Part shown: positions 36,361 to 45,084 of the stretch, in pieces
Layout of the letters: the number at the start of each line of letters is the position of its first letter
Numbering within the stretch: position 1 is the first letter of the stretch
Source of the DNA: Betaproteobacteria bacterium HGW-Betaproteobacteria-16
GTDB lineage: Bacteria; Pseudomonadota; Gammaproteobacteria; Burkholderiales; Burkholderiaceae_C
Direction: 5' to 3'
DNA length: 64,000 nucleotides
NCBI GenBank assembly: GCA_002840835.1
Contig: PHCQ01000004.1
Span: forward strand, 62,001 to 126,000
The notes under the pieces: generated by a model
Told to the model about the DNA's origin: nothing
The model's database searches: none
What the model saw: the letters and a program-made list of their open reading frames with translations, nothing else
Program-made: the position numbers and the translations under genes

Positions 36361-37458
36361 TCAAAAATTGGGGTGCGAATAGACGAACCCGAGCCCAATG
36401 AGGTTGCCGCTTGCCGGACCATCTGCAGCTCTCAGCCGCCGATGCTCCACTCCGAAACTCATCGACCAGAACTGCGTGAGCTCGGACATCAGCCGCGCAG
36501 AAATGCTGGAACCCGAGGTGCTTTCTGGCGCAAGAGACTGCGCCCGGCCGGCTCGCAGAGACAGTGAGGTACTGCCTGTCACCACATAGTCCAAGGTCCA
36601 GTCCACTTCCTGCGTGCGCAGGTAACCACCGACCGTACCGCCCGCGGCCACGTTTCGCGCCCACCCGATCGAAGTCGAAAAGCGCTCACCGGCGTACGTC
36701 AACTGAAGCCGCCCTACCGGATCCGTTTGACTTCGCGAGCCGCTGGTACGAACTACGCCCAATTCAGTGTTCAACGTCAGAACCTCATTCAACGGCCTCT
36801 CATACCTGAACAACAGCCCCACACGTGAGTCGTTTTCCGACTCGCCATCGGGCACTAGGCGCGCGGCACTGGCTTCCAGAGAATACGAATCGTCTTCACC
36901 GCGATCTCGCTCCATAGCGACGGACGCCGCCGTTTCGTGGTAGTCCTCCAGCAGGGGGTCGTCGTAGCTCACCCGGGTATGCGCGGCTCCCAGCATCACC
37001 CGGGTGTTCGGCGCCAGATCCTTTGACCATCTGGCCCCGAACACGCCGGTTTCCTGGGTACTGTCGACGGCGAGGCGACCAAAATCTGCGAATTCGGTGG
37101 AGCGGGTAGATTCACGGCGATAGGATGCGCTCAAACCGAACACAGAGGTGGGACGGCTCGACTCCCAGACATAGCCAACATCAGGAAGGTTGCGGTTGGC
37201 GCTCAGTGCGGTATTGCTCGACTGCTCGATGGCCACGCCCATGGTCAGCACGGTCCTGACATCATCTCGCACCGACTCGATTTCGTAACGCGGTGCCAGA
37301 CGGAACACGGTCACACGGCCCTCACCACTCGGCGCCAGGCCAGGATTGGTCACGCTCTCGACTTCAAACGGCACGGTCAGAGAATGTTGTGCCCATCCGT
37401 ATGGGGCAGCAACGACCAGCGAAGCGGCAATGAACCTGCGGAAGAGTACGCGTTTCAT
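36361..37458 (-). CDS. Outer-membrane beta-barrel protein of the exopolysaccharide operon
   Basis: Protein of 365 aa with a signal peptide (about 1-23, cleaved after GWA) and alternating amphipathic strands such as VGYVWESSRPTSVFGLSASYRR and RVGLLFRYERPLNEVLTL. It ends with Phe (VYSHPNF), the C-terminal outer-membrane sorting signal. Length and position between the export protein and the chain-length gene match barrel proteins of exosortase-type exopolysaccharide loci, whose function is unknown; it may help secretion or anchoring of the polymer. It lies 2 bp after the export gene and 12 bp before the chain-length gene. Confidence 0.75.
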   Translation of the reverse strand: MKRVLFRRFIAASLVVAAPYGWAQHSLTVPFEVESVTNPGLAPSGEGRVTVFRLAPRYEIESVRDDVRTVLTMGVAIEQSSNTALSANRNLPDVGYVWESSRPTSVFGLSASYRRESTRSTEFADFGRLAVDSTQETGVFGARWSKDLAPNTRVMLGAAHTRVSYDDPLLEDYHETAASVAMERDRGEDDSYSLEASAARLVPDGESENDSRVGLLFRYERPLNEVLTLNTELGVVRTSGSRSQTDPVGRLQLTYAGERFSTSIGWARNVAAGGTVGGYLRTQEVDWTLDYVVTGSTSLSLRAGRAQSLAPESTSGSSISARLMSELTQFWSMSFGVEHRRLRAADGPASGNLIGLGFVYSHPNF

Positions 37459-37460
37459 GC

Positions 37461-38018
37461 TTATGGCACCAGAATCGTGTCGCCAGGCATCAAGACGACG
37501 TTGGTGTCGAGCTGCGAGCCTTTGATCAGGTCGTCATAACGCACAGGCAACACCTGGGGACCCGTTGGCGTATTCCGAAGCACACGGATCGCATTGCCGT
37601 CGGCAAACCGATCCAGGCCACCCGCCTGGCTCAGCATCTGGAGAACGGTCGTGTTGGGTCCGGACAATACGACGGGCCCTGGGTTGACCACCTTACCCAA
37701 TATATAAACACGGCTGCCGTCTGTTCCGATCACCGCGACTGTCACCACAGCCTCAGGAATGTACTTCTTGAGTTTTTCGGCCACCCGCGCTTCAGCCTCG
37801 GGAGTGCTCAAGCCGGCCACTTCCACCCGCCCGGCAAGCGGAAAGGTGATGCTGCCATCCGGCAAGACCCGCACTTCCATTCGCAACGCCTCATCACGCC
37901 ACACGGACACCATGAGTAAGTCGCCATGACGCAGGATATAGGGGCTCGACGACTGGGCAAACGCGGCAGAACTCGCCAAGAAAAGGATCGCGAACTTGAG
38001 GTATTTGAACAATGTCAT
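37461..38018 (-). CDS. Polysaccharide export protein (Wza/GumB-like, short form)
   Basis: Periplasmic or outer-membrane protein of 185 aa with a signal peptide (about 1-21, FASSAAFAQ-like end). The Poly_export domain begins YILRHGDLLMVSVWRDEALRMEVRVLPDGSITFPLAG, and an SLBB-like part follows with VYILGKVVNPGPVVL. It is about half the length of E. coli Wza and lacks both a lipobox Cys and the C-terminal amphipathic helix, so it resembles GumB/EpsE-like forms that need a partner for the outer-membrane pore; the barrel protein encoded next is a candidate. First gene of the operon; GGAG lies 8 bases before the ATG. Confidence 0.88.
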   Translation of the reverse strand: MTLFKYLKFAILFLASSAAFAQSSSPYILRHGDLLMVSVWRDEALRMEVRVLPDGSITFPLAGRVEVAGLSTPEAEARVAEKLKKYIPEAVVTVAVIGTDGSRVYILGKVVNPGPVVLSGPNTTVLQMLSQAGGLDRFADGNAIRVLRNTPTGPQVLPVRYDDLIKGSQLDTNVVLMPGDTILVP

Positions 38019-38598
38019 CGCTTCGCTCCATTAATCAATCTAGCTTACCACCGCGCGCGTTTGTGTCTGCTTGGAGCTGCATTGCTTTCGTCCGCCCTTG
38101 TGCGCTCCATCGCTCGAAACAAGCCAGGCTCCTCAAGGCGTGCAAGCAAACGCACGACCATTTTCACAGCACACCACGCCGTCTGACTCCCTGTGCTGTC
38201 GATTTTGCGCCCATGTGAGAACTCTTAACGCTTTTCTCGCACAATGTGATCCACACTTGCGAGGAGGCCGTCATGATGAAGCGGCCGACAGCCACTCCAC
38301 AAAGCTGACCATTCGGAGGACAGAAGAGGTGGTGGCCATCCGCATTACGTCGATGGCCGAACGCCGACGTTCCTTGTAGGAGCTGCTTCTTTATGCCACA
38401 CTCGATGCGCCTGGACGACAACTTTTTTCTGCATTTGTAGAGGAAGGCAAGGCGCACCGCAGTGAACTCGGGTCCCGGCCATCCGTCGCAAATTGGCCCC
38501 CTGCCTGGTGTCTGGGGCTCCTGTAAAGCATGGCTGCCATGCACCTTCGTGATGACTCTGTTTTTTGCCTGCTGGTCTCTCACATGAACTGTTTCAAC
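38019..38598. other. Long divergent leader between the export operon and the plus-strand sugar genes
   Basis: About 580 bp without a supported gene. The promoter of the minus-strand operon should lie in its left part, where AT-rich TAGATTGATTAAT precedes the start. On the plus strand GAGGAGG (38261-38267) stands 5 bases before ATGATGAAGCGG, an 11-codon frame (38273-38308) that may be a leader peptide. A perfect inverted repeat GCATGGC-T-GCCATGC lies at 38528-38542, close to the next start, and could be an operator or a hairpin. A 287-aa frame on the minus strand (38164-39027) is a shadow of the next gene. Confidence 0.4.
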
Positions 38599-39507
38599 AT
38601 GCTCAAAAAATACCTGGCAGCGTGCCTTGTTGGTTTGGCCGTAAGCACCACGGCCATTGCCAATGACAGGTTCAGCGTCTTCTACATTGGGCACAGCCTC
38701 ATGAGCGATATCCCGGCCATGACCAGGACGCTGGTAGAAAGCGACCGAGGGTCGCGATTTTCGCTGCGCCAGCAGGAAATTCCCGGAGCGCCGCTGCGCT
38801 GGCAATGGGAGGCAAAGGACCGCAATGATCAGTTCGAGCCCCATTTCGGCGGCCGTTATGACATTCACCTCAGTCAAGGCCAATTCGACACCCTGGTTTT
38901 GACCGACAGCGTTCCCCGTGGCGGCCCTGGCATGGAAGCAGAGACGGTCGACTATCTTGGTCGCATTGCCGACTTTGCCAGGCAACATCGGCCAGAAATC
39001 CGGATTTATTACTATTCGACCTGGCATTTTCTCACCAGTGGAACGCCCAACAATTCACCTTATGACAAGGATGCGCCTAATCGAAATCTGAAGTGGCGCG
39101 AGCGAATTGATGCCGATGCCAAGATGTGGGAGAGAATCGTCAACAAGGTGAACGCCGCCAGGCCAGGCGCTCCGCCGATAAAGATCATTCCGGGAGGAAC
39201 CGTTCTTGCCGCACTCTCCGACGCCATTGATGATGGCCAGCTCACAGAGTGGAAATCCATCCGGGACTTGTTTTCAGATGACATTCACACCAACCACTAT
39301 GGCAAGTATGCGGTTGCTTTGGCCCACTATGCCGTGCTCACCGGAAAGAGCCCTGTGGGTCTCACGTCCAACCTCAAAGACCTCTGGGGCAGGCCTTACT
39401 GGAATCACAAGACCTGGGATGGAAAAATCTATCCGCCAATGCACCCAGACACCGTGAAAAAAATGCAAGAGATCGTCGCCAATACGATCTCCACTCAGCC
39501 CCGCTGA
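38599..39507 (+). CDS. Secreted SGNH-hydrolase-like protein
   Basis: Exported protein of about 302 aa with a signal peptide (MLKKYLAACLVGLAVSTTAIAN). The first block FYIGHSLMSD corresponds to the GDSL block I with Ser as the nucleophile (GHSL), and the last block SDDIHTNHYGKYAVAL has the Asp-x-x-His dyad. Such proteins are esterases or acetyl-transfer enzymes on polysaccharides, so removal or movement of acyl groups on the exopolysaccharide is a sensible guess. The ATG at 38599 gives a standard signal peptide; ATG 38584 would add five residues. GC content falls below that of the core genes. Confidence 0.7.
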   Translation: MLKKYLAACLVGLAVSTTAIANDRFSVFYIGHSLMSDIPAMTRTLVESDRGSRFSLRQQEIPGAPLRWQWEAKDRNDQFEPHFGGRYDIHLSQGQFDTLVLTDSVPRGGPGMEAETVDYLGRIADFARQHRPEIRIYYYSTWHFLTSGTPNNSPYDKDAPNRNLKWRERIDADAKMWERIVNKVNAARPGAPPIKIIPGGTVLAALSDAIDDGQLTEWKSIRDLFSDDIHTNHYGKYAVALAHYAVLTGKSPVGLTSNLKDLWGRPYWNHKTWDGKIYPPMHPDTVKKMQEIVANTISTQPR

Positions 39508-39577
39508 CACTCAAAACGCGACAATGCAGCGGCGCCTGTGAGGCCAGTCGCTCAACTCTTTGATTCAATAAGTGCGA

Positions 39578-40576
39578 ATGACTGGAGCATCCCCATCCAT
39601 GACATCCGCCCAGGCCAACACATCCCTCGGCGTGGTGGTGATTGGGAGGAATGAAGGCGAGCGGCTCAGGCGCTGTCTCGATTCCGTAAAAAATTCGGAG
39701 TCACAGATTGTCTACGTCGATTCCGGATCGACCGACAATTCAAGAGCGATGGCGGCGGAGATGGGCGCCAGCGTGGTCGAACTCGATATGGCCTCTCCCT
39801 TCACGGCAGCGAGAGCGCGCAACGAAGGGGTTTCTCGTCTCCTGGCCCTGCAGCCCGCCACCGAATACATTTTTTTCGTCGACGGCGATTGTGAAATCGC
39901 CCCCGGCTGGCTCCACGTCAGCACCCAGTATCTCCGAAACCATTCGGACTGCGCGGTGGTTTGCGGGCGTAGACGTGAGCGATTTCCGCAGCAAACCAAG
40001 TACAACCGCTTGTGCGACCAGGAATGGGACACTCCGATTGGCGAAGCCCTTCAATGTGGTGGTGATGCTGTCATGCGGACCCTTGCCTTTACTTCCGTGA
40101 ATGGCTATCGGGGCACGATGATTGCGGGTGAAGAGCCAGAGCTTTGTTTGCGACTTCGACAAAAGGGCTGGTCTATTTACCGGCTGGATCACGAAATGAC
40201 TTTGCACGATGCGGCGATCGAACGTTTCGGCCAATGGTGGAAACGCTCCATGAGGGCTGGCCATGCATACGCGGAAGGCGCATGGCTACACGGGAGCCTC
40301 CCCGAACGTCATTGTGTTGCAGAGACACGGCGGGCACTTCTGTGGGGGGCGGGTATTCCTCTGATGGTCACTGCATTGATGCTGATGTGGGGGCCCTGGT
40401 GGGTGATGCTGTTGAGCATCTACCCGCTCCAGCTCCTTCGCCTTTGGTGGAAAAACCGCTCTCTCCTCACGGCATGGTTCATGCTTGTTGGCAAGTTCGC
40501 CGAAACCCTGGGCATCCTGAAGTTTCATTGGACCAGGATCAAAGGTGGCGCCGCCCAGATCATTGAATACAAGTAA
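39578..40576 (+). CDS. Family 2 glycosyltransferase with C-terminal membrane segments
   Basis: Inverting GT-A glycosyltransferase of about 332 aa. Nucleotide-sugar site: GVVVIGRNEGERLRRCLDSV, then VYVDSGSTDNS and the metal-binding FFVDGDCEIAP. The acceptor side has GEEPELCLRLRQKGW, the usual ED-like motif. Two hydrophobic segments (about 255-290) anchor the C-terminus. Start choice is uncertain: GTG 39572, ATG 39578 and ATG 39599 are all in frame, and none has a strong ribosome-binding site. It opens the plus-strand series of polysaccharide genes together with the SGNH gene, 70 bp upstream. Confidence 0.85.
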   Translation: MTGASPSMTSAQANTSLGVVVIGRNEGERLRRCLDSVKNSESQIVYVDSGSTDNSRAMAAEMGASVVELDMASPFTAARARNEGVSRLLALQPATEYIFFVDGDCEIAPGWLHVSTQYLRNHSDCAVVCGRRRERFPQQTKYNRLCDQEWDTPIGEALQCGGDAVMRTLAFTSVNGYRGTMIAGEEPELCLRLRQKGWSIYRLDHEMTLHDAAIERFGQWWKRSMRAGHAYAEGAWLHGSLPERHCVAETRRALLWGAGIPLMVTALMLMWGPWWVMLLSIYPLQLLRLWWKNRSLLTAWFMLVGKFAETLGILKFHWTRIKGGAAQIIEYK

Positions 40577-40585
40577 TCAGCTAAC

Positions 40586-40590
40586 AGAGG
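40586..40590 (+). promoter_or_regulatory. Ribosome-binding site supporting a TTG start
   Basis: AGAGG lies 7 bases before the TTG at 40598. The first in-frame ATG (40610) has only AAGG one base away, which is too close, so the TTG is favoured. Confidence 0.5.
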
Positions 40591-40597
40591 CTTTCAC

Positions 40598-41155
40598 TTG
40601 GCTCAAGGCATGATAGGCACTTGGTCTCCAGGCTTGGGGGACCCATCGATCGGAGGATGGCTCACGGTGCTCCTGTATGCCGCCACCGCCGCTTCCATAT
40701 GGATGTTGCTGAGGCGAATTGACTTCACGCGTCAGGAACCCGAGCGTTGGGTCTGGCGGGTTTTGCTCATCGGGTTGATCGCACTTGGAATCAACAAACA
40801 ACTGGACGTACAGAGTGCGCTGACCGAGCTAGGGCGCATCGCCGCCCAGCGTCAAGGGTGGTATGAGAGCCGCAGGCAAACTCAGCTGGCCTTCATAGCC
40901 GGTGCTGGCATTCTGGGCCTGACTTTCCTGACCGCCCTCATCTTTCTGGCATGGGGCTCCCATCAGGCGACACTGTCTGCACTCATCGGGGGATTTGCGC
41001 TGCTGCTTTTTGTCATGATTCGGGCAGCGTCGTTTCATCAGGTTGATCGACTGTTGAACGCAGATTTTGCAGGGCTCCGATACAACTGGATCATTGAAAT
41101 GGGAGGATTGACATGGATACTTGCAAGCAGCATGCGGCGGTTCCGGAATTCCTGA
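40598..41155 (+). CDS. Small polytopic membrane protein of unknown function
   Basis: I do not recognise a family. The 185-aa protein has about five hydrophobic segments (near 19-38, 50-66, 98-120, 125-145 and 160-176). Conserved-looking charged stretches are RRIDFTRQEPERW and FHQVDRLLNADFAGLRYNWIIEMGG. Homologues are expected in polysaccharide loci as hypothetical proteins. The gene follows the glycosyltransferase after 21 bp and precedes the deacetylase after 30 bp. Both it and the next gene start with TTG, each with a good Shine-Dalgarno sequence. Confidence 0.7.
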   Translation: MAQGMIGTWSPGLGDPSIGGWLTVLLYAATAASIWMLLRRIDFTRQEPERWVWRVLLIGLIALGINKQLDVQSALTELGRIAAQRQGWYESRRQTQLAFIAGAGILGLTFLTALIFLAWGSHQATLSALIGGFALLLFVMIRAASFHQVDRLLNADFAGLRYNWIIEMGGLTWILASSMRRFRNS

Positions 41156-41175
41156 TGTATTCCACACAGGTGCAC

Positions 41176-41179
41176 GGAG
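41176..41179 (+). promoter_or_regulatory. Ribosome-binding site supporting the TTG start of the deacetylase
   Basis: GGAG stands 6 bases before the TTG at 41186, which begins TTGAAGAAAGC. Confidence 0.45.
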
Positions 41180-41185
41180 CCGCCA

Positions 41186-42208
41186 TTGAAGAAAGCTAAG
41201 CACCTCGTACGCGATGCGGCCGCAGAGATCCTTCTTGCCAGTCGCATCACACACCCCGCTGTTCGCGCGCGAGACAAACTCACCATCGTGACCTTCCACC
41301 GCGTATTGCCCGCGACGATTCTGGGCCAATACCCGCTGCCCGGCATCGCCGTGACACCCGAGGAACTCAAGCGGTTCCTGGAGGTTTTCCAAGACTATTA
41401 TTCGGTAGGGAGCCTGCTCGAAAGTGCAAGACTGCACCAGTCGGGGGAACGTCCTGAAAGGCCGCCATTGGCGGTCACTTTCGACGACGGGCAACTTGAC
41501 AACTATCTCTTTGCGCTGCCTGTGCTGAATGCGTTGAACGTTCATGCAAGCTTTTTCGTGGTGACGGACGCCATCGAGAGCAATGAAGTCCTGTGGCACG
41601 ACAGAATCGCCTATGCCGTGCAGAAGCTCCGGCAGCGCAGCGAATCCGAACTTCGCATCTGGCTTGCCGACTGGGGGGTATCGGGCGATGCAGCCGACCC
41701 TGTGAACGCCGCAGTGGCCGCCGCCAAATTGCTCGATCCTGGTGAGCGGAACCGGCGCCTGGAGCGACTCGAAAAAATCGTTGGCGCTCACATGCGTCCA
41801 GATTGGGACGGGATGATGTCCTGGGAACAACTTCGGGAAATGCAATCGGGCGGGCATGAAATCGGCTCGCACAGCACCAGCCATCCCATTCTGCCGCTGG
41901 TCTCTGATCAAGAGCTTCATCAGGAAATCGATCATTCCCGGCGTCTGCTCGAAGCGCAACTGGATCACGAAGTGCGGTCATTCTGCTATCCGAACGGCGA
42001 CTATGATCAGCGAGTCATCGCGTCCGTGCAGCAGGCAGGCTACGAGTTCGCTGTGACCACACGCTATGGCATCAACTCTCAAAACAGCGATCCATTCAGC
42101 CTTCGGCGCGTCGATCTGCAAAGTGGGTATGGAATAAATGCCGCCGGCACATTCAGATCGAGTGGACTCCTTCTTCGCATGTCGGGCCTGCTGCCCGGCA
42201 TGGCCTAG
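41186..42208 (+). CDS. Polysaccharide deacetylase (NodB homology) family protein
   Basis: Carbohydrate esterase family 4 protein of 340 aa. Motif 1 is LAVTFDDGQLDN with the catalytic-base and metal Asp pair. Motif 2 is seen as EIGSHSTSHPIL with the two metal-binding His residues. The C-terminal part has FCYPNGDYDQRV. No signal peptide is visible, so it may act in the cytoplasm or be membrane-associated through the N-terminal amphipathic stretch. In sugar loci such enzymes remove N-acetyl groups from a repeat unit or lipid-linked sugar. TTG start is set by the ribosome-binding site. Confidence 0.85.
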   Translation: MKKAKHLVRDAAAEILLASRITHPAVRARDKLTIVTFHRVLPATILGQYPLPGIAVTPEELKRFLEVFQDYYSVGSLLESARLHQSGERPERPPLAVTFDDGQLDNYLFALPVLNALNVHASFFVVTDAIESNEVLWHDRIAYAVQKLRQRSESELRIWLADWGVSGDAADPVNAAVAAAKLLDPGERNRRLERLEKIVGAHMRPDWDGMMSWEQLREMQSGGHEIGSHSTSHPILPLVSDQELHQEIDHSRRLLEAQLDHEVRSFCYPNGDYDQRVIASVQQAGYEFAVTTRYGINSQNSDPFSLRRVDLQSGYGINAAGTFRSSGLLLRMSGLLPGMA

Positions 42209-42235
42209 CCAACAAGCCGCCGGAGAATGGGCAGA

Positions 42236-43138
42236 ATGAAGGACGAAATTTCGTACGTATTGATTTCCCCTTGCCGCAACGAATCCCGCTACATGCGCGA
42301 GACGTTGGACTCGGTGCTTGCCCAGTCGGTGCTGCCAACGAAATGGGTCATCGTCGATGATGGATCGACGGATGCCACTCCCGACATCCTGCAGGAATAC
42401 GCAGCCCAACACACCTGGATCCAGATCGTCACAAGAAAGGATCGAGGGCATCGGGCCGTGGGACCGGGCGTTGTTGATGCTTTCTATGCTGGCTATGAGG
42501 CAATCGAACCCTCCGACTACACATTCCTGTGCAAGCTGGACCTTGACCTGCGACTCCCACCCAGGTATTTCGAGATACTGATCGAGCGCATGCTGGCCAA
42601 CGACCGCCTGGCCACTTGCAGCGGGAAGGCCTATGTCAAGCAGCATGACCAGCTCGAACCCGAGCGGCACGGAGACGACACCTCGCTCGGCATGACGAAG
42701 TTCTACCGCACAACGTGCTTTCAGGCCATCGGCGGCTTTGTACGGGAAGTGATGTGGGACGGCATCGACAACCACCTCTGCCGCATGCGGGGCTGGATCG
42801 CATGCAGCTGGGATGAGCCGGAACTGCGATTCATCCACCTGAGGCCCATGGGCTCCAGTCAGGACAGCATCTACGTGGGCCGGATGCGGCATGGGTACGG
42901 CCAGTATTTCATGGGCACAGGACTTCTGTTCATGACCGCGAGCGCCTTGTCCCGCATCACCCAGAAACCCTACGTCATTGGCAGTGCCGCCATGCTGTGG
43001 GGATGGATCAAGGCGGCGATTCAAAGAAAGCCCCGGTACGAAAACCCCGCGTTCAGGCGCTTTCTCAGGCAGTACCAGATGCGCAGCTTGTTGCTTGGAA
43101 AAGAAAAGGCGCTGCAATCCATGGAACGGAGCCACTGA
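42236..43138 (+). CDS. Family 2 glycosyltransferase
   Basis: GT-A enzyme of about 300 aa: ISPCRNESRYMRETLDSVLAQ, VIVDDGSTDATPDIL and the metal-site block FLCKLDLDLRLPP. This last is an unusual form (LDLD rather than DxD with small residues), typical of a branch with EWDGIDNHLCRMRGW-like acceptor motifs. The ATG at 42236 is chosen since GGAG (42222-42225) is 10 bases away; an ATG at 42227 is only one base from it. The stop overlaps the next start as TGATG, so the amidotransferase gene is translationally coupled. Confidence 0.84.
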   Translation: MKDEISYVLISPCRNESRYMRETLDSVLAQSVLPTKWVIVDDGSTDATPDILQEYAAQHTWIQIVTRKDRGHRAVGPGVVDAFYAGYEAIEPSDYTFLCKLDLDLRLPPRYFEILIERMLANDRLATCSGKAYVKQHDQLEPERHGDDTSLGMTKFYRTTCFQAIGGFVREVMWDGIDNHLCRMRGWIACSWDEPELRFIHLRPMGSSQDSIYVGRMRHGYGQYFMGTGLLFMTASALSRITQKPYVIGSAAMLWGWIKAAIQRKPRYENPAFRRFLRQYQMRSLLLGKEKALQSMERSH

Positions 43139-45081
43139 TGTGCGGCATCGCTGGAATCATCGGCGCCCAAACGGATGCGAACCGGGCCGCCCTGCGCCGC
43201 ATGACCGATGCCATGCGTCTGCGTGGGCCGGACGCAGAAGGGTTCTGGGAATCGCCCGCTGACCCGGCCGGACACGCCGTCATGTTCGGCCATCGGAGAT
43301 TGTCGATACTGGATCTCTCGGACCACGGTGCCCAGCCGATGGTCCACCCTGCATCCGGGAACGCCATCGTCCTCAATGGCGAAATCTACAACTTCCAGAC
43401 GCTTCGCGCCGAACTCGGCCACGAAGCGGACACCCTGCAATCGTCGGGCGATACGGCGGTCCTGCTGGAGGGTTTGTCCACCCAGTCGGAGCGGGCGCTT
43501 CCCACTCTGCGTGGCATGTTCGCGTTCGCCTTCTGGAACAAGTCCACCGGAGAGTTGCTGGTCGCGCGCGATGCCATGGGCATCAAGCCCCTGTACTTTG
43601 CGACGAACCCCTCGGGTGCCGATGACTGGACTTTCGCTTTCGCATCGGAAGTGCGGGCGCTGTTGGCTGCGAAGCTGCTTCGGAATCCCAAACTCAATCC
43701 CATGGCGGTGGGCTCGGTTTTGTCGAACGGCTACACCGTGGCACCCGAAACCGCCGTACGGGGTATCGAGTCGTTGCTGCCCGGCGAGGCCATGTGGTTG
43801 GACAGCCAGGGGCGCGTGATCCGAAGGTTCAGCTACTGGCGCCATCCCGATGGTCGCAACGGGAAGGTTGCCACGCAAGAAGAGGTCGAGAATGCGCTGA
43901 CCGAATCGGTTCGGGCGCACATGATCAGTGATGTCCCCTTGGGCATTTTCCTGTCGGGTGGTATCGATTCTTCAGCCGTCGCGAACCTGGCAAAACGGGC
44001 TGGCGCTGCAGAAATCAACTCCTTCACACTCACGTTTGAAGAAGCGGACAGCAACGAAGCGGTCTTTGCCAGGCAGGTTGCCGATGCCATCGGCACCAGG
44101 CATCAGGAAATCCTGCTGACGGAGCAATCGTTTCTGGACCATTTGGAGACGGCACTGGACAGCCTGGACCAACCCAGTTTCGATGGCCTGAATTCGTACT
44201 TCATGTCGCGGGCGGTGCGCGATGCCGGCTTCAAGGTGGCGCTGGTGGGCACGGGTGGTGACGAGTTGTTCGGCGGCTATCAGTCTTTCTCCGATCTCCC
44301 CAGGCTACAAGCCGGCCTGGGATTTTTGCGTGCGATTCCCGGTGCACCGACGAGGCTTGCGGCGCAAATGGCTCGCGCTCTTTTCGGCCGTGCGAGCAAT
44401 GGATACCCGCCTCAGACCCGGTGGGCCAAGCTTCCCTCCATGATCGAGCACGGTGAATCGTTGCTCTCGCTTTACCAGATTGCCTATTCGCTGTTTCTGC
44501 CGGACACCCAGCGTTCGTTGATCCACTCGGACATCCGATCAGCTGTGCTTCCGGACGGGCTTCCCAGCGGCCGGCGCGACGCCTTGATCGCAGATTTGGA
44601 GGGACGATCGGCGCTGGACACGATCAGCGTGCTGGAACATCGCATGTTCCTGGGCGAGCGCCTGTTGCGTGACACAGATGCGGCCAGCATGGCCGCGTCG
44701 CTGGAAACCCGGCTTCCCTTTGTCGACACGGAACTGCTTTCGGTGATCAGCCGGATGGAGCCGGGCGCGCGATTCCAACCGGTGAAGGCCAAGCTTGCCT
44801 TGAGGCGGGCAGGCCTCAAGGGGCTGGATCCCCAAATGTTCGACCGCCCCAAATCCGGTTTTGAGCTTCCCTTCAATCGATGGCTCAAGAGTTCGCTAGG
44901 GGAAGAGATCGGCAGCACCCTGCTGGATGCCCCCTTGGTGGCTTCGGCCGGATTGCAGCCTGAAGCTGTAGCCCACTTGTGGCGGGCTTTCACCGCTGGC
45001 GCCAAAGGTCTGTACTGGACCCGCATCTGGGCCTTGTATTCACTGATTCGCTGGGTGCGCGTCAACCGAGTCACCTTGTAA
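43138..45081 (+). CDS. Asparagine-synthase-like glutamine amidotransferase of a polysaccharide locus
   Basis: Two-domain protein of 647 aa. The N-terminal class II glutaminase starts with the catalytic Cys directly after Met (MCGIAGIIG) and has RLSILDLSDHGAQPM and LNGEIYNF. The C-terminal synthetase domain has the ATP-pyrophosphatase loop LSGGIDSSAVA and GTGGDELFGGY. Housekeeping AsnB makes asparagine, but homologues in exopolysaccharide and exosortase clusters are thought to amidate a uronic acid or another carboxyl group of the polymer. The presence within glycosyltransferase genes favours the second role. Start ATG overlaps the preceding stop by one base. Confidence 0.9.
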   Translation: MCGIAGIIGAQTDANRAALRRMTDAMRLRGPDAEGFWESPADPAGHAVMFGHRRLSILDLSDHGAQPMVHPASGNAIVLNGEIYNFQTLRAELGHEADTLQSSGDTAVLLEGLSTQSERALPTLRGMFAFAFWNKSTGELLVARDAMGIKPLYFATNPSGADDWTFAFASEVRALLAAKLLRNPKLNPMAVGSVLSNGYTVAPETAVRGIESLLPGEAMWLDSQGRVIRRFSYWRHPDGRNGKVATQEEVENALTESVRAHMISDVPLGIFLSGGIDSSAVANLAKRAGAAEINSFTLTFEEADSNEAVFARQVADAIGTRHQEILLTEQSFLDHLETALDSLDQPSFDGLNSYFMSRAVRDAGFKVALVGTGGDELFGGYQSFSDLPRLQAGLGFLRAIPGAPTRLAAQMARALFGRASNGYPPQTRWAKLPSMIEHGESLLSLYQIAYSLFLPDTQRSLIHSDIRSAVLPDGLPSGRRDALIADLEGRSALDTISVLEHRMFLGERLLRDTDAASMAASLETRLPFVDTELLSVISRMEPGARFQPVKAKLALRRAGLKGLDPQMFDRPKSGFELPFNRWLKSSLGEEIGSTLLDAPLVASAGLQPEAVAHLWRAFTAGAKGLYWTRIWALYSLIRWVRVNRVTL

Positions 45082-45084
45082 ACC

